In this document: one piece after another, positions 54,434 through 63,427 of the stretch
How positions within the stretch are numbered: the first letter of the stretch is position 1
Layout: every line of letters begins with the position of its first letter
NCBI GenBank assembly: GCA_036365455.1
Contig: JAWQUS010000001.1
Location: 20,315,001 to 20,379,000 of the forward strand
DNA: 64,000 nucleotides
Source: Macrosoma leucophasiata
Taxonomy: Eukaryota; Arthropoda; Insecta; Lepidoptera; Hedylidae
Direction: 5' to 3'
Made by a program: the position numbers and the translations under genes
The notes under the pieces: generated by a model
The model's input: the letters and a program-made list of their open reading frames with translations, nothing else
What the model was told of the DNA's origin: nothing
The model's database searches: none

Positions 54434-54565
54434 TACCTGCCTCAGTAGCCTAATGGTAGAAGGCCAGTACTACTACGTGTCCTGTCCTGAGTTCGATTCC
54501 CCGGTCAGGGGCTATCAGAGATTACGGTTTAAAATCCTTTACCTCTGGTTTTGATATTGTGTGTA
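54434..54565 (+). mobile_element. SINE T head fragment
   Basis: 'tgcctcagtagcctaatggt' (A box) and 'gagttcgattccccggtcag' (B box), then 'ctatcagagattacggttta'. Followed by the 'cagacgaagtcgcaggcatc' repeat end. Confidence 0.7.
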
Positions 54566-54629
54566 AAACTAATCCTGCACAGACGAAGTCGCAGGCATCA
54601 GCTAGTTATATATTTTTTTAATACATGGA

Positions 54630-54880
54630 ATAAGCCAGTTGGTTGAGGGATATGTGATGACCATTTTAACCGAGGCTCATGGGTTTCATCCTCGTACCAG
54701 GACAAATATTTGATGGGCCTCTAGATAATTCCTTGTGGCATTAAGCCCGCCTTATGTGTGTGCATTAAAGTGTGAATAAATAAATAATTATTTCGGGTCG
54801 ATATTTTGTGTGCAATGGCACCCACGACCAGGTTTGCATTTAGTGTGGGCTGTGAGTGAGCGTATTTATCTATTATTTAG
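54630..54880 (+). mobile_element. SINE J copy 3 with a LINE tail inserted
   Basis: SINE J runs 54637-54720 ('gtaccaggacaaatatttga' + 'tgggcct') and resumes at about 54795 ('gggtcgatattttgtgtgca' ... 'gtgagtgagcgtattt'). Between them, 54723-54794 is a LINE 3' terminus: hairpin AATTCC-TTGT-GGCATT, 'aagcccgccttatgtgtg', 'cattaaagtgtg' and TAAA repeats. Confidence 0.75.
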
Positions 54881-54941
54881 TCCACTAAAGGATTCTATGA
54901 ATGGTGTAAAATATAAAATATACGATTAAACACTTACTCCC

Positions 54942-55085
54942 TTATTCATAAACGTATTTCAGCTAAAGTGTTGCTAATCTCTCCTTTGTCTTTTTCTATC
55001 CGGCACATTTGACAATGCAACTGACAAAGACAAAGCATTCTATAGCTAAACCGTACCTAATGTACATTTATTAATGAGGGGGTTA
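54942..55085 (+). mobile_element. Family D MITE, copy 3
   Basis: 'ctcccttattcataaacgta' and 'acatttattaatgaggggg' are terminal inverted repeats. TTA appears on both flanks ('actta' / 'ttact'). Confidence 0.8.
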
Positions 55086-55204
55086 CTTTGTTTTTTTTCT
55101 CAAGATCTGCACACGCAACCCGTTTTACTTCCACAGGAACGAATCAAGTAAATCCATCCTTGAAGTTCACTTACAATTTACAAAGAATATTTGTGTAAAA
55201 TGTT

Positions 55205-55800
55205 CTAGCTCTTGAATTCACTGAAATAGGCTTTGCGTTGCCTGTTGGTTGTTAAATCTAATGACGTGATGTTTGGAGGCTTCGTAACTGTCTACGCTGA
55301 GTCGTAGCCCGTTGTAGCAAGCTCTACTAGATTTCTGTTGTGAAATGAATGAGATGTGCTTCGAATTGTTATACACAACAATCCTGGTTCAATTATGATG
55401 TAATGTGGAAATGCATAAGTGATAGGACTTTGTATTGAATATATTTATATATTTTAACTGTTTTCATTCCAAATCTATGGTATATGAATCTTACCTTTAG
55501 TGATAGGCACTGTAGTAAAATTCCTAAATTCAACATTATCACATTAACTGAAAATTATCATAAAAAGAATTGTACATTTAATTTTTTTTTAAAAGATTCA
55601 ACTCCAAGAGTAAAACAAAAAATCCTACTTGACCGAATCATCATTTGGGTAAACTTTTTACTATCTAGATTTATCATACCTTAGACATTGACTATAATAC
55701 ATTGTATCAAGGTCTACATTATGAAACAGGCAGAAATCGCCAAATATCTTGGTCTTAGACATTTCTCATACCCCTTCTATTCAATGTGTATAGGTAATGA
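55205..55800 (+). repeat. Segment Q, copy 1
   Basis: 'ttgttaaatctaatgacgtg' + 'atgtttggaggcttcgtaac' and, further on, 'aggcagaaatcgccaaatat' + 'cttggtctta' recur at 56325-56625. The short ORFs in between are AT-rich and unsupported. Confidence 0.55.
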
Positions 55801-55984
55801 GAAAACTATGTTAATGCAATTCAAAGTTAATGAATTTTACCCAAATTTAATGATCGGTACGCATAGGTGTATGAACTATATGCCCAAACACACCCATTCT
55901 GTAAATTTTACTGAAAATTCTGTAAATGTTGCTGCCTTATTCATTCTTGGTGTTCCCTTACGGCTTACATAAAATGTTTATGCG

Positions 55985-56310
55985 TAAAATCTATACAAAT
56001 AAATAACATTGGAGTGTCTGTTTGTAATATAAAACAAACCGCTTTTTACTAAATGTATATATATATGTATACGCGGTACATATACCAAAACAAGAGTTTT
56101 TACAATTTTTGTATGTCTCTCTGACTGTTGGTTGGGGCTATATCTTGGAAACGGCGGGACATATTTCGACGGGACTTTCACTGACAGGTAGCGTATGTAA
56201 TAAGGAGTAACTTAAGCTACTTTTATACTAGCTGCACCCACGACTTCATCCAGGTAGATATTGAACAATCATAAATTCTCACGCGGACGAATTCGCGGGC
56301 ATAGCTAGTT
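55985..56310 (+). repeat. Family E repeat, complete
   Basis: 'aaataaataacattggagtg' to the palindromic end 'gctgcacccacgacttcatc' / 'gacgaattcgcgggcatagc'. It lies between the two Q segments. Confidence 0.7.
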
Positions 56311-56324
56311 ATAACATAATTGAC

Positions 56325-56625
56325 TCAAATGAGCTTTGCGCTGCCTATTGGTTGTTAAATCTAATGACGTGTTATTTGGAGGCTTTGTAACTGTCTACGT
56401 CGTAGCGTGGCGTGGCAAGGCGTAGCAACCTCTACGGCGTAGATTTGTGTTATGAAGTGTTGAGATGAGCTTCGAATATATTATATACACAATTTATTCA
56501 GGTTCAATTTGTATTCAATGTATGTATATCTATCTTCATGCCAAGTGCCTTACAGGGCAGGCAGAGAGCACCAAATGTCTCGGTCCTGTACACCTGTCAC
56601 GCCAGTTCCATTCAATGTGTATTAT
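56325..56625 (+). repeat. Segment Q, copy 2
   Basis: 'ttgttaaatctaatgacgtg' ... 'gcttcgaatatatt' ... 'caggcagagagcaccaaatg' ... 'ccattcaatgtgtat'. Shorter than copy 1 by an internal deletion. 56645-56750 is then a family I LINE tail. Confidence 0.55.
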
Positions 56626-57237
56626 GATAATACACATAAAACTGTAAGTAGACGAGGGACGAGAGGTTTGTCAGGACCGGGATATCAGGCGCTCTACACT
56701 CTCTGCCTACCCCGTTAGGGACCTGGCGTGAAAATACATACATACATAAAACTGTGTCGAAGCATTTTAAATTCAACTATCGGTTTAGTTTCGTTTAAAT
56801 AAATATCATCAAATAATTAATGTCAATAAAAATAATTTAATCCCCCCGGGCTTACAAGAAAATAAAATAAAAACAATTTCATTAACTTTAAAGATTAAAT
56901 AATACATTAATTTTGAGCTTAAAAACGTCTCAAATTAAATATTATGACGATAAAATGAACTAACTGTATTATCAAATATTAAACTACAATTTTAATATTT
57001 CAAGATAGAATTTGTCACGTTTTTTTTCTATTAACAATCATGATAAATAAATTTAATTTTACACCTTTTTTATCATTTTAATATATTATTTTTATATTTA
57101 TACTAACATTGTTATAAATTAAATTATTTTTAACATTAATAGTGATGTAGTGTCATAATATCAGAGAAAAATTACCGTTTATAATATAACACACATAAAA
57201 AAAGTAATTAAAAAAAAATTAATATCAATAAACTTAC

Positions 57238-57358
57238 CTTTTAAAAACAACGGCAACTACACGCCACCACCAACCACAAAGTTATCCACCACTTCGTAAT
57301 CGCGAACTTCAAACGAGTACCGCCCACGTGCGTTCCGAGCGGAGGTCAGAGTGATACT
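57238..57358 (-). other. Candidate 5' UTR first exon
   Basis: A GC-rich island in AT-rich sequence, ending on the minus strand in 'ttttaaaag|gtaagtttat' (GT at 57237-57236), a textbook donor. An initiator-like TCAGT with A+1 at 57358 lies at its upstream edge. No start codon opens a convincing frame, so it would be non-coding. It matches no repeat in the window. It could instead be an unrecognised transposon end. Confidence 0.35.
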
Positions 57359-57530
57359 GAATCTATGCGTCGAACCGACCCACCGCTTGTCACCCCTTGT
57401 TTTTTCATTTTTAAAGGTTTAATTCGGTTAAGAATAGACTTATAAACTATTTAAATAATTGAAAAAAAAAATGTTTTTTTTACAGTCATATTTTAAATGA
57501 AAAAGACTAAAAATGAAAAGAAATAACATT

Positions 57531-57825
57531 TTTTACTGGTGGTAGAGCTCCAGTGACGGAGCTCGCGGGCGTAGGCACCACCGCATTACCTGATTTACTT
57601 GCCGCTAAATGGTAGTGTTCAGCACTATCGTGTTCCGGTCAGGTGGTAATGAACGGCCCTGTAATTTCCGGCACAGAGGCATAATACCTTAGGCCTCAGG
57701 AGTGGTAACGCATTTGCATTTTGACCTTGGTCTTTGTGTGGGTGTCTATAGGCTGCAGTCATCACTTAACATCAATGTGAACTGCATGCTTGTTTGCCAC
57801 CTCAATTACATTAAAAAAAAAAATT
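57531..57825 (+). repeat. Family A, full length
   Basis: 'ttttttactggtggtagagc' to 'gccacctcaattacatt' + A11. Close to consensus throughout, with an intact double stem; a good reference copy. Confidence 0.93.
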
Positions 57826-57931
57826 TTTTTTACGTTTTAGGTACTTTTCCAGTTTTTACAATAATGAAAAGACGTCCGCCTACTATACATGAAAACCCCT
57901 AGAAACGTCTGGAGTTAATGCAAGAGCGTGG

Positions 57932-58022
57932 TTGGTAGAGCTGCAGAGATGAAGCTTGAGAGCGTAGGCACCACCGCATATTTGCCACTAAATGTTCCAG
58001 ACACGTGGCAATGTACGGCCAC
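57932..58022 (+). repeat. Decayed family A fragment
   Basis: 'ggttggtagagctgcagaga' + 'tgaagcttgagagcgtaggc' + 'accaccgcat', then 'gacacgtggcaatgtacggc'. Confidence 0.6.
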
Positions 58023-58058
58023 GTGCTAGCATAGCTGCATTATATGCATGTATGCATG

Positions 58059-58400
58059 AAATTTTTCTTTCCATTTTTCTTTAAAATAAAATATATTTCA
58101 CAAGCATGTGTTAATGCGAAATAATATAAAAACAATTATTAAGGGTAAAAGCGACTTCTTTACGATATTCAATTAACTGAAAAGTCTATTATATCGGTTG
58201 CCTAACTAGCATAGTTGGTAATAGATGGCGCTACTGCTACCATAAAGCAAGGCAATAAATGTGAAGGAAAGATTTGACAAATCGGGCAGGACTTCAGTAG
58301 CTCAATTGGAAGAGCGGCTGGACTAGATTCCCAGTAGGCCGCGAGTTCGAGTCTCGCCTGAAGTCAAATTTTTCTTTCCATTTTTCTTTAAAATAAAATG
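58059..58400 (+). mobile_element. tRNA-like element P, head-to-tail copies
   Basis: The tail 'aatttttctttccatttttc' + 'tttaaaataaaat' occurs at 58059 and again at 58367, ~308 bp apart. Between them lies one unit with a tRNA-like fold at 58290-58366: acceptor GACTTCA/TGAAGTC, D arm GCTC/GAGC, anticodon arm CTGG/CCAG, T arm GCGAG/CTCGC. The loop would read AGA at the anticodon. The preceding 'agatggcgctactgctacca' matches 38590. Confidence 0.7.
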
Positions 58401-58440
58401 TATGCATGAGTTAGGGGTCAGTAGTGGTAATGCATCCACA

Positions 58441-58625
58441 TGCGGTGTGAGATGGCCGTTTGATTCGTAGGGTCGCGGGTTCGATCCCCGCACCGGGACA
58501 AATATTTGTATGGCCTACAGATATTTGTTTCGGATCTGGGTGTTTGTGTATGTGTTGTATGTGTACAACGGCACCCACGACACAGGCTTATACCTACTGT
58601 GGGGCTGTGAGTGTAAGCGTATTTT
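58441..58625 (+). mobile_element. tRNA-derived SINE J, copy 4
   Basis: 'gtgagatggccgtttgattc', 'gcgggttcgatccccgcacc', 'gggacaaatatttgtatggc' and the end 'ggctgtgagtgtaagcgtat'. The A box part is missing. Confidence 0.8.
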
Positions 58626-58749
58626 ATTTTTTGACACTTTTTTTTATCTTCATATTTATAGACTACTGTATTATTCGTATCGTACAAAGTGACTCAATCC
58701 GGAATCATATTAGTAGGAAGGCAAAAGGGAGAGGATGGCAGCAATAGGT

Positions 58750-59040
58750 TTTTACTGGTGGTAGAGCTTCAGTGACGGAGCTCGCGGGAGAAAGCACCAC
58801 CGTATTACCTAATATACTTGCCGCTAAATGGTAGTGTTCAGCACTATCGTGTTCCGTTCAGGTGGTAATGTACGGCTCTGTAATTTCCGACACAGAGTCA
58901 TAACACCTTAAGCCTCAGGAGTGCCAACGCATCTGCATTTTGATCTCTGGTCATTTTGTAGGTGTCTATAGGCTGCAGTCATTACTTAACATCAATGTGA
59001 ACTGCATGCATGTTAGCCACTTTTATTAATTTATAAAAAA
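58750..59040 (+). repeat. Family A, full length
   Basis: 'tttttactggtggtagagct' + 'tcagtgacggagctcgcggg' to 'gttagccacttttattaatt' + A tail. The inner stem has one mismatch. Confidence 0.9.
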
Positions 59041-59099
59041 AATGTCACTGTCAATTGTCACCTCACCGTGTTTTATGTCAACTTACCAACCACAAAAGG

Positions 59100-59260
59100 C
59101 GCGTGGTGCTTTTCGTTCACTTTATTTTCTTTAAGCATTTTCTTTTAGCTATATTAAATAAAGTTGGTGGCATTTTTTTGTATAGGTTTATTTCAGTGCC
59201 CGTGTATAGTGAGTTAGAATAACAGTGCGATAACACGGCCTTTTAAGCTGCCTTCAATAC
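59100..59260 (+). repeat. Family K repeat
   Basis: 'gcgtggtgcttttcgttcac', 'aaagttggtggcattttttt', 'cagtgcccgtgtatagtgag' and 'acagtgcgataacacggcct'; inverse of 11685-11850. Confidence 0.65.
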
Positions 59261-60105
59261 GTCACTATTAATGTTCAGGTAAATCATACTCATCTCTAAC
59301 GTTTGTGATCGTCATTAATTTTCTGTTTTTCGCAATTATTTCTTAACGTTCAATAATTATCATTAGAAGATTAAAGTTTCGTATAAACCGGTCATCCGCT
59401 TGTTCCACAGGTCGAAATTCGCTTTATTACTATGCCTCTCTAACCACTGGATGCTGGCAGAATTACCCTTTCGCCCGGGTAGAGGCTAATAATTAAAAAA
59501 AAAGTAGCCATTGAATTACTTACTGTGACTCATTTGACTGACATAATATACAATTGACTGACTGACTCTGAATTTTATGCTGCTTATATACGAATACGAA
59601 ATATCGACTGGCAATAAATGTAAAAGCGATGCCATTATATTTATAAAAAATAACACAAGAAGCCTGCATAAAGCCAAGACACGTAGCATACATGGTGGCC
59701 CGTTGCCACACACTTTTGTGATTACGGTATAACGACCTCAACGTCCTGTTTGGAACTCAACTCCAATAAAAAAAACTGAAGCAGGATGACGTTAGTCACC
59801 GCAATTTAGCATTAAAAAGATAAATAAGTTACTGCGATGATGCCTACGCGCCCTACGTCAAACGTCGTGGAAACTCACCATGATTATTATCAATAAAAAC
59901 AAACACAAAGAGATGTTTGATGTTTGTTTATGATTAATTTCTGACTGAAAATGAAGCGACATAATTTTATTCATTAAATTCTTCGTTCGTGATAGACATT
60001 TTCTAATCTGCCAGAAAATTGACGTATTCATCAGAATAGTGTATTGTTTATAGAACGACTATAATCTTTTTTTATGTTACAAGAAATAATTATTTCTTTT
60101 CCTTT
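59261..60105. other. No gene recognised
   Basis: Overlapping frames at 59516-59741 have no domain. The rest is AT-rich. Confidence 0.35.
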
Positions 60106-60346
60106 TTTTTTAATGGTATGGAAGTGGCAAACAAGCGTGCAGTTCACTGTGATGACTGCAGCCTGTAGACACCCAGACGAAGACCAAGGTCAAAAAGCAG
60201 ATGCGTTACCACTCCTGAGGCCTAAGGTGTAATGCCTCTGTGCCGGATATTACAGGGCCGTACATTACCACATGACCGGAACACGATAGTGCTGAACACG
60301 GCACCATTTAGCGGCAAGTAAATTAGGTAATGCGGTGGTGCCTATG
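60106..60346 (-). repeat. Family A, 5' end missing
   Basis: 'atggaagtggcaaacaagcg' to 'gcggtggtgcctatgtc'. It has a deletion of 'attgatgttaagt' and stops before the stem-loop. Confidence 0.88.
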
Positions 60347-60416
60347 TCTAGTATATTTATGTGTCCTTATAACCACAGAAATATGATTTTATTGAGATTT
60401 CTGAAGAAACTCGAAT

Positions 60417-60682
60417 GGTCCCGTGGCTGGTGTAGATCGCAAGTGATCTACTCGATTGTGCGATACAGACGCAGTCGGGTGTATGATGGGTGACCGCTAG
60501 TGGCAAAAAAAATGCGCGTTTCCGTGCTTTGGAGGGCACGGTAAGCCATCGGTCCCGATTGCCATCAAAAGACAGCAGTCGTAAAACCTTGTAGGAGGCC
60601 TTATGGGTGGTTAAAAACATCCTACAGCGAGTTGGGCAATAACCCGTATCTCCACTAACCCGCCTTGGAGAAGCGTGGTGTT
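60417..60682 (+). mobile_element. 5S rRNA-derived SINE, copy 3
   Basis: 'ctggtgtagatcgcaagtga', a decayed box A region, box C 'gatgggtgaccgctagtggc', then the LINE-like body 'cgtttccgtgctttggaggg'. Truncated at 'gaagcgtggtg'. Confidence 0.8.
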
Positions 60683-60689
60683 ACAATTA

Positions 60690-61160
60690 TTTTTTTACAC
60701 ATATAAGTAACTTAATAAAAAAGGCACATTACATATAAAAAAAATAAAAAACGAGTGTGCCACCGGTAGCGGGAACAAACCGTCCACGGTTAGGGTCACA
60801 GAGACAGGAACCTCCTCACTATACGTGCCGTGCCGTGGAGTACCGCCTTCTGCATCAGAATCCATCCTTGATCCAACTTCCTAGCTTGAGCCTCTTGGGG
60901 TGTTGGTCGAGGCTCTTTGCTATAAGTCCGTTGACCGTTACGACACAATGATGGCCGAATCAACGTCCCACATGGCGACAATCTCGTGAACCGGATCAAG
61001 ATATTTAAGTTCCTTGTCTTTCTCGGCTTTCACGAGATTCTCATCATGAGGGACGGTGATATCGATAATCACTGCGCGGCGCTCCGAGCGATCTATCACC
61101 ACTATATTAGGGTTATTGGCTACAATAGTCCTGATAGACCGGTCCCAATACATTGTGGCA
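60690..61160 (-). pseudogene. C-terminal fragment of a LINE with R2-type endonuclease-like core
   Basis: Minus-strand frame 61153-60938 begins MYWDRSIRTIVANNPNIVVI, then DRSERRAVIIDITVPHDENL and EKDKELKYLD. Frame 60999-60796 adds QKAVLHGTARIVRRFLSL and a stop. The pattern P(D/N)-x(12-13)-D-x-T-V-P ... E..K resembles the restriction-like endonuclease of R2/R4/NeSL-type LINEs, which act downstream of RT. Here the PD is PN. At least one frameshift separates the two frames and the RT is absent. The 3' UTR runs into an A/T-rich tail near 60690. The clade is an inference. Confidence 0.6.
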
Positions 61161-61309
61161 TGGTCGTTTGTGCAGATATTACTATTTGGTAACGCCAGTT
61201 ATAATAAAACCCAATTAAGGACTTATGCGACACCTACACCTATATCCTTACACCTATCTATACATCCCTCTGTTTCCGCACCGCATGCACCGCAACACCG
61301 CCAGAGGGC

Positions 61310-61585
61310 GTGAGAAGAGCCCAGTCGTCTTCTAACCGCCGCACGCGCCGCTATGCGTTGCTGAAACCTCCCTGGGACTGGTGTCTTTGTGTACTAAATA
61401 TTATTGAACATAACGCTAAATATTAACGTGAGCACGCTGTATTGTGCTCCTGTGCTCCGTATATCGCCCCGCTAATTGAACACGTGTGAAAGTGAGTTCC
61501 CGAACGCGGGAAGAGTGATCCCGAAGGATTTGTGCGCGCCCCGGCTCGCTTACGCGCCGTAGCTACGTCGCCTGTTCAGCCTGAG
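61310..61585 (+). other. GC-rich segment with possible splice donor
   Basis: 61300-61585 is unusually GC-rich and ends 'cagcctgag|gtacgtgcat', a good donor, followed by a pyrimidine-rich intron-like stretch. No ATG-initiated frame reaches the donor convincingly. It could be a non-coding first exon or a retroelement leader. It does not match other repeats in the window. Confidence 0.25.
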
Positions 61586-61734
61586 GTACGTGCATGTGTA
61601 TCCTGTTTCTCTTCCCAGTTCAAACCCCGCATACAGTCCACTTTTACATCAAAAATTTCATCTCATTACACGCGCGTGTTCACTATTTATTATTAAGATT
61701 TATGGGCATCAAAAATTACTGGTTCCTATGTCAG

Positions 61735-61920
61735 AGCTTGAGGGCATGGTTGTCATCAAATTAATTAATCCGCTTACCTCCAAATGGTAGTAAAATTAAG
61801 TGTACTTCTGTCACACAGAGAAAATAACTTAGGCACCAATAGTGGCAATGTTGTCTTCTCTATTTTGGATATTGGTAGGCTGCAGTATTAATTTACTATC
61901 TAAGATTAGCATGCTTTAGA
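61735..61920 (+). repeat. Decayed family A copy
   Basis: 'ccgcttacctccaaatggta', 'ggcaccaatagtggcaatgt' and 'tggtaggctgcagta' keep the family A order with many indels. Confidence 0.5.
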
Positions 61921-61934
61921 AATTAAAGATGATT

Positions 61935-62258
61935 AACTGCCTCAGTAGCGTAGTGGTAGCAGGCCACTACTTCTACGCTGGGGGTCCTGGGTTCGATTCC
62001 CGGGTCGGGGACTATCAGAGATAACGGTTTAAAATCCTTTATCTCTGGTTCTATTGGGATTTTTCCATTTTCTGAAAATTTCCCAGTACCTCGGAGTTTG
62101 GTAATGTGCCCGGAGATGGCAACAGGTTCGCCACCTGTTACATGGGCCAAAACGTAACCGGCGAATCGTGGGTGTTTGCATGTATGCTTGAATGCATGCA
62201 CTTACCTCTGCCTACCCCTTTGGGGATTACAGGCGTGAAGTTACGTTACGTAGAAATT
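61935..62258 (+). mobile_element. tRNA-derived SINE T, copy 2, full length
   Basis: A box 'tagcgtagtggtagcaggcc', B box 'gggttcgattcccgggtcgg', body collinear with 6816-7140, end 'cgtgaagttacgttacgt'. Better preserved than copy 1. Confidence 0.88.
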
Positions 62259-62275
62259 AAAGATAAAACGGAAGG

Positions 62276-62360
62276 AAAAATTTGACTTCGGGCAGGAACA
62301 GCTACCGAAGTCGCTTAGTACTTCTAGCACTTATCCTAAGGTCGCAGGTTCAATTGCGAA
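62276..62360. mobile_element. Scrambled tRNA-like element P
   Basis: 'ggaaaaatttgacttcgggc' and 'agctaccgaagtcgcttagt', then 'ggtcgcaggttcaattgcg': pieces of element P in altered order. Confidence 0.4.
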
Positions 62361-62770
62361 AAGTAAATATTACAATTAGCATGCTTGTTTGCGACATTTA
62401 GTACTTGTAAAGGCATATTCCAATCAAATATTGAAAAAATCAAAAAATTGCTTATACGCCCGTATTCCTGTAAATAGATATTCATGCACGTAAAGTAGGC
62501 AATTAGGTTATTTTGAATCCCTTTAAATTGGGAGCGAGTCCTTCATTAACCATATTTGCGAAGCCCCAACTCTCCATATTGAATAATACTCAATTTGGGT
62601 AGATTCTCAAACTGAGGATTGATCCTGGTATGTCAAATCTAATATTAATCTATACTTATAATAAATCTGTAGAAGTACTCGTATAAATTCTGTACATTAA
62701 AAATATTGAAAAAATAAATACCAGGGGATGTTATTAGATCGATACCGAACACAAATACGTGATTAGAAAA
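62361..62770. other. No gene recognised
   Basis: AT-rich. 62360-62400 includes a short family A-like 'agcatgcttgtttgcgac'. Confidence 0.35.
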
Positions 62771-62773
62771 TTT

Positions 62774-62811
62774 TTTGTCTGTCTGTCTGTCTGCCTGTCT
62801 TTCTGTCTGAC

Positions 62812-62843
<32 letters not shown>

Positions 62844-62880
62844 GGTCTGTCTGTCTGTCTGTCTGTCTGTTTGTTCAAGC
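62774..62880 (+). repeat. (TGTC)n microsatellite, ~25 units
   Basis: Nearly pure TGTC repeats with a few substitutions, followed by 'aactaccggtccgattacaa' + 'tgaaacttggtatg'. The QTDR-repeat frames on the minus strand are artefacts. Confidence 0.9.
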
Positions 62881-63235
62881 ATCACATAAAAACTACCGGT
62901 CCGATTACAATGAAACTTGGTATGATTATACTTTAACCTTTGGCGCACAACACTGGGTACTTCTTATCCCGGAAAAATGTCTGTTTTTCTGTGTGTTTGT
63001 GCACGCTAATATCCGAAACGGCTCCTTCGATTTGCGGTTTCCACTAATATATTGTGGCAAGTTTCACTTAAGATTTATTGTTTGTTTCATGTGAATCGGT
63101 TCTGAAATAAAAAAGTTATGTCAATTTTAAGAATCGTATCGAATATTTTTAAGCTATTCTGTATCTTAGTTCTATCTTTTCGGGATTTTCGTACCTAATA
63201 AGGTAACAACGGACCCTGCGGATAACTAATCCTCC

Positions 63236-63242
63236 GCTGTTT

Positions 63243-63273
<31 letters not shown>

Positions 63274-63278
63274 ACCAG
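63236..63278 (+). repeat. (TGTC/CGTC)n microsatellite
   Basis: About ten units, followed by 'accaggctgtatctcataaa'. A second instance of the tract-plus-module arrangement within 500 bp. Confidence 0.8.
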
Positions 63279-63427
63279 GCTGTATCTCATAAATAGTGAT
63301 AGCTAGAAAGGTAACATTTTCACAAATTATGTATTTCTGTTACCGCTATAATGTAGACGCTTAAAAATTTCACAGAATTTTTAGGTCTTAAATTGTATTG
63401 TAGCCTCCATAATAAATCTATATACAT

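Noticed and set aside
57702..57902. Recurring peptide VTHLHFD.G.CVGVYRLQSSLNINVNCMLVCH at several loci
   Set aside because: It is the translation of family A in one frame; other copies break it freely and it carries no start or domain logic.
62645..62948. ORFs encoding QTDR repeats
   Set aside because: Pure translation of the TGTC microsatellite.
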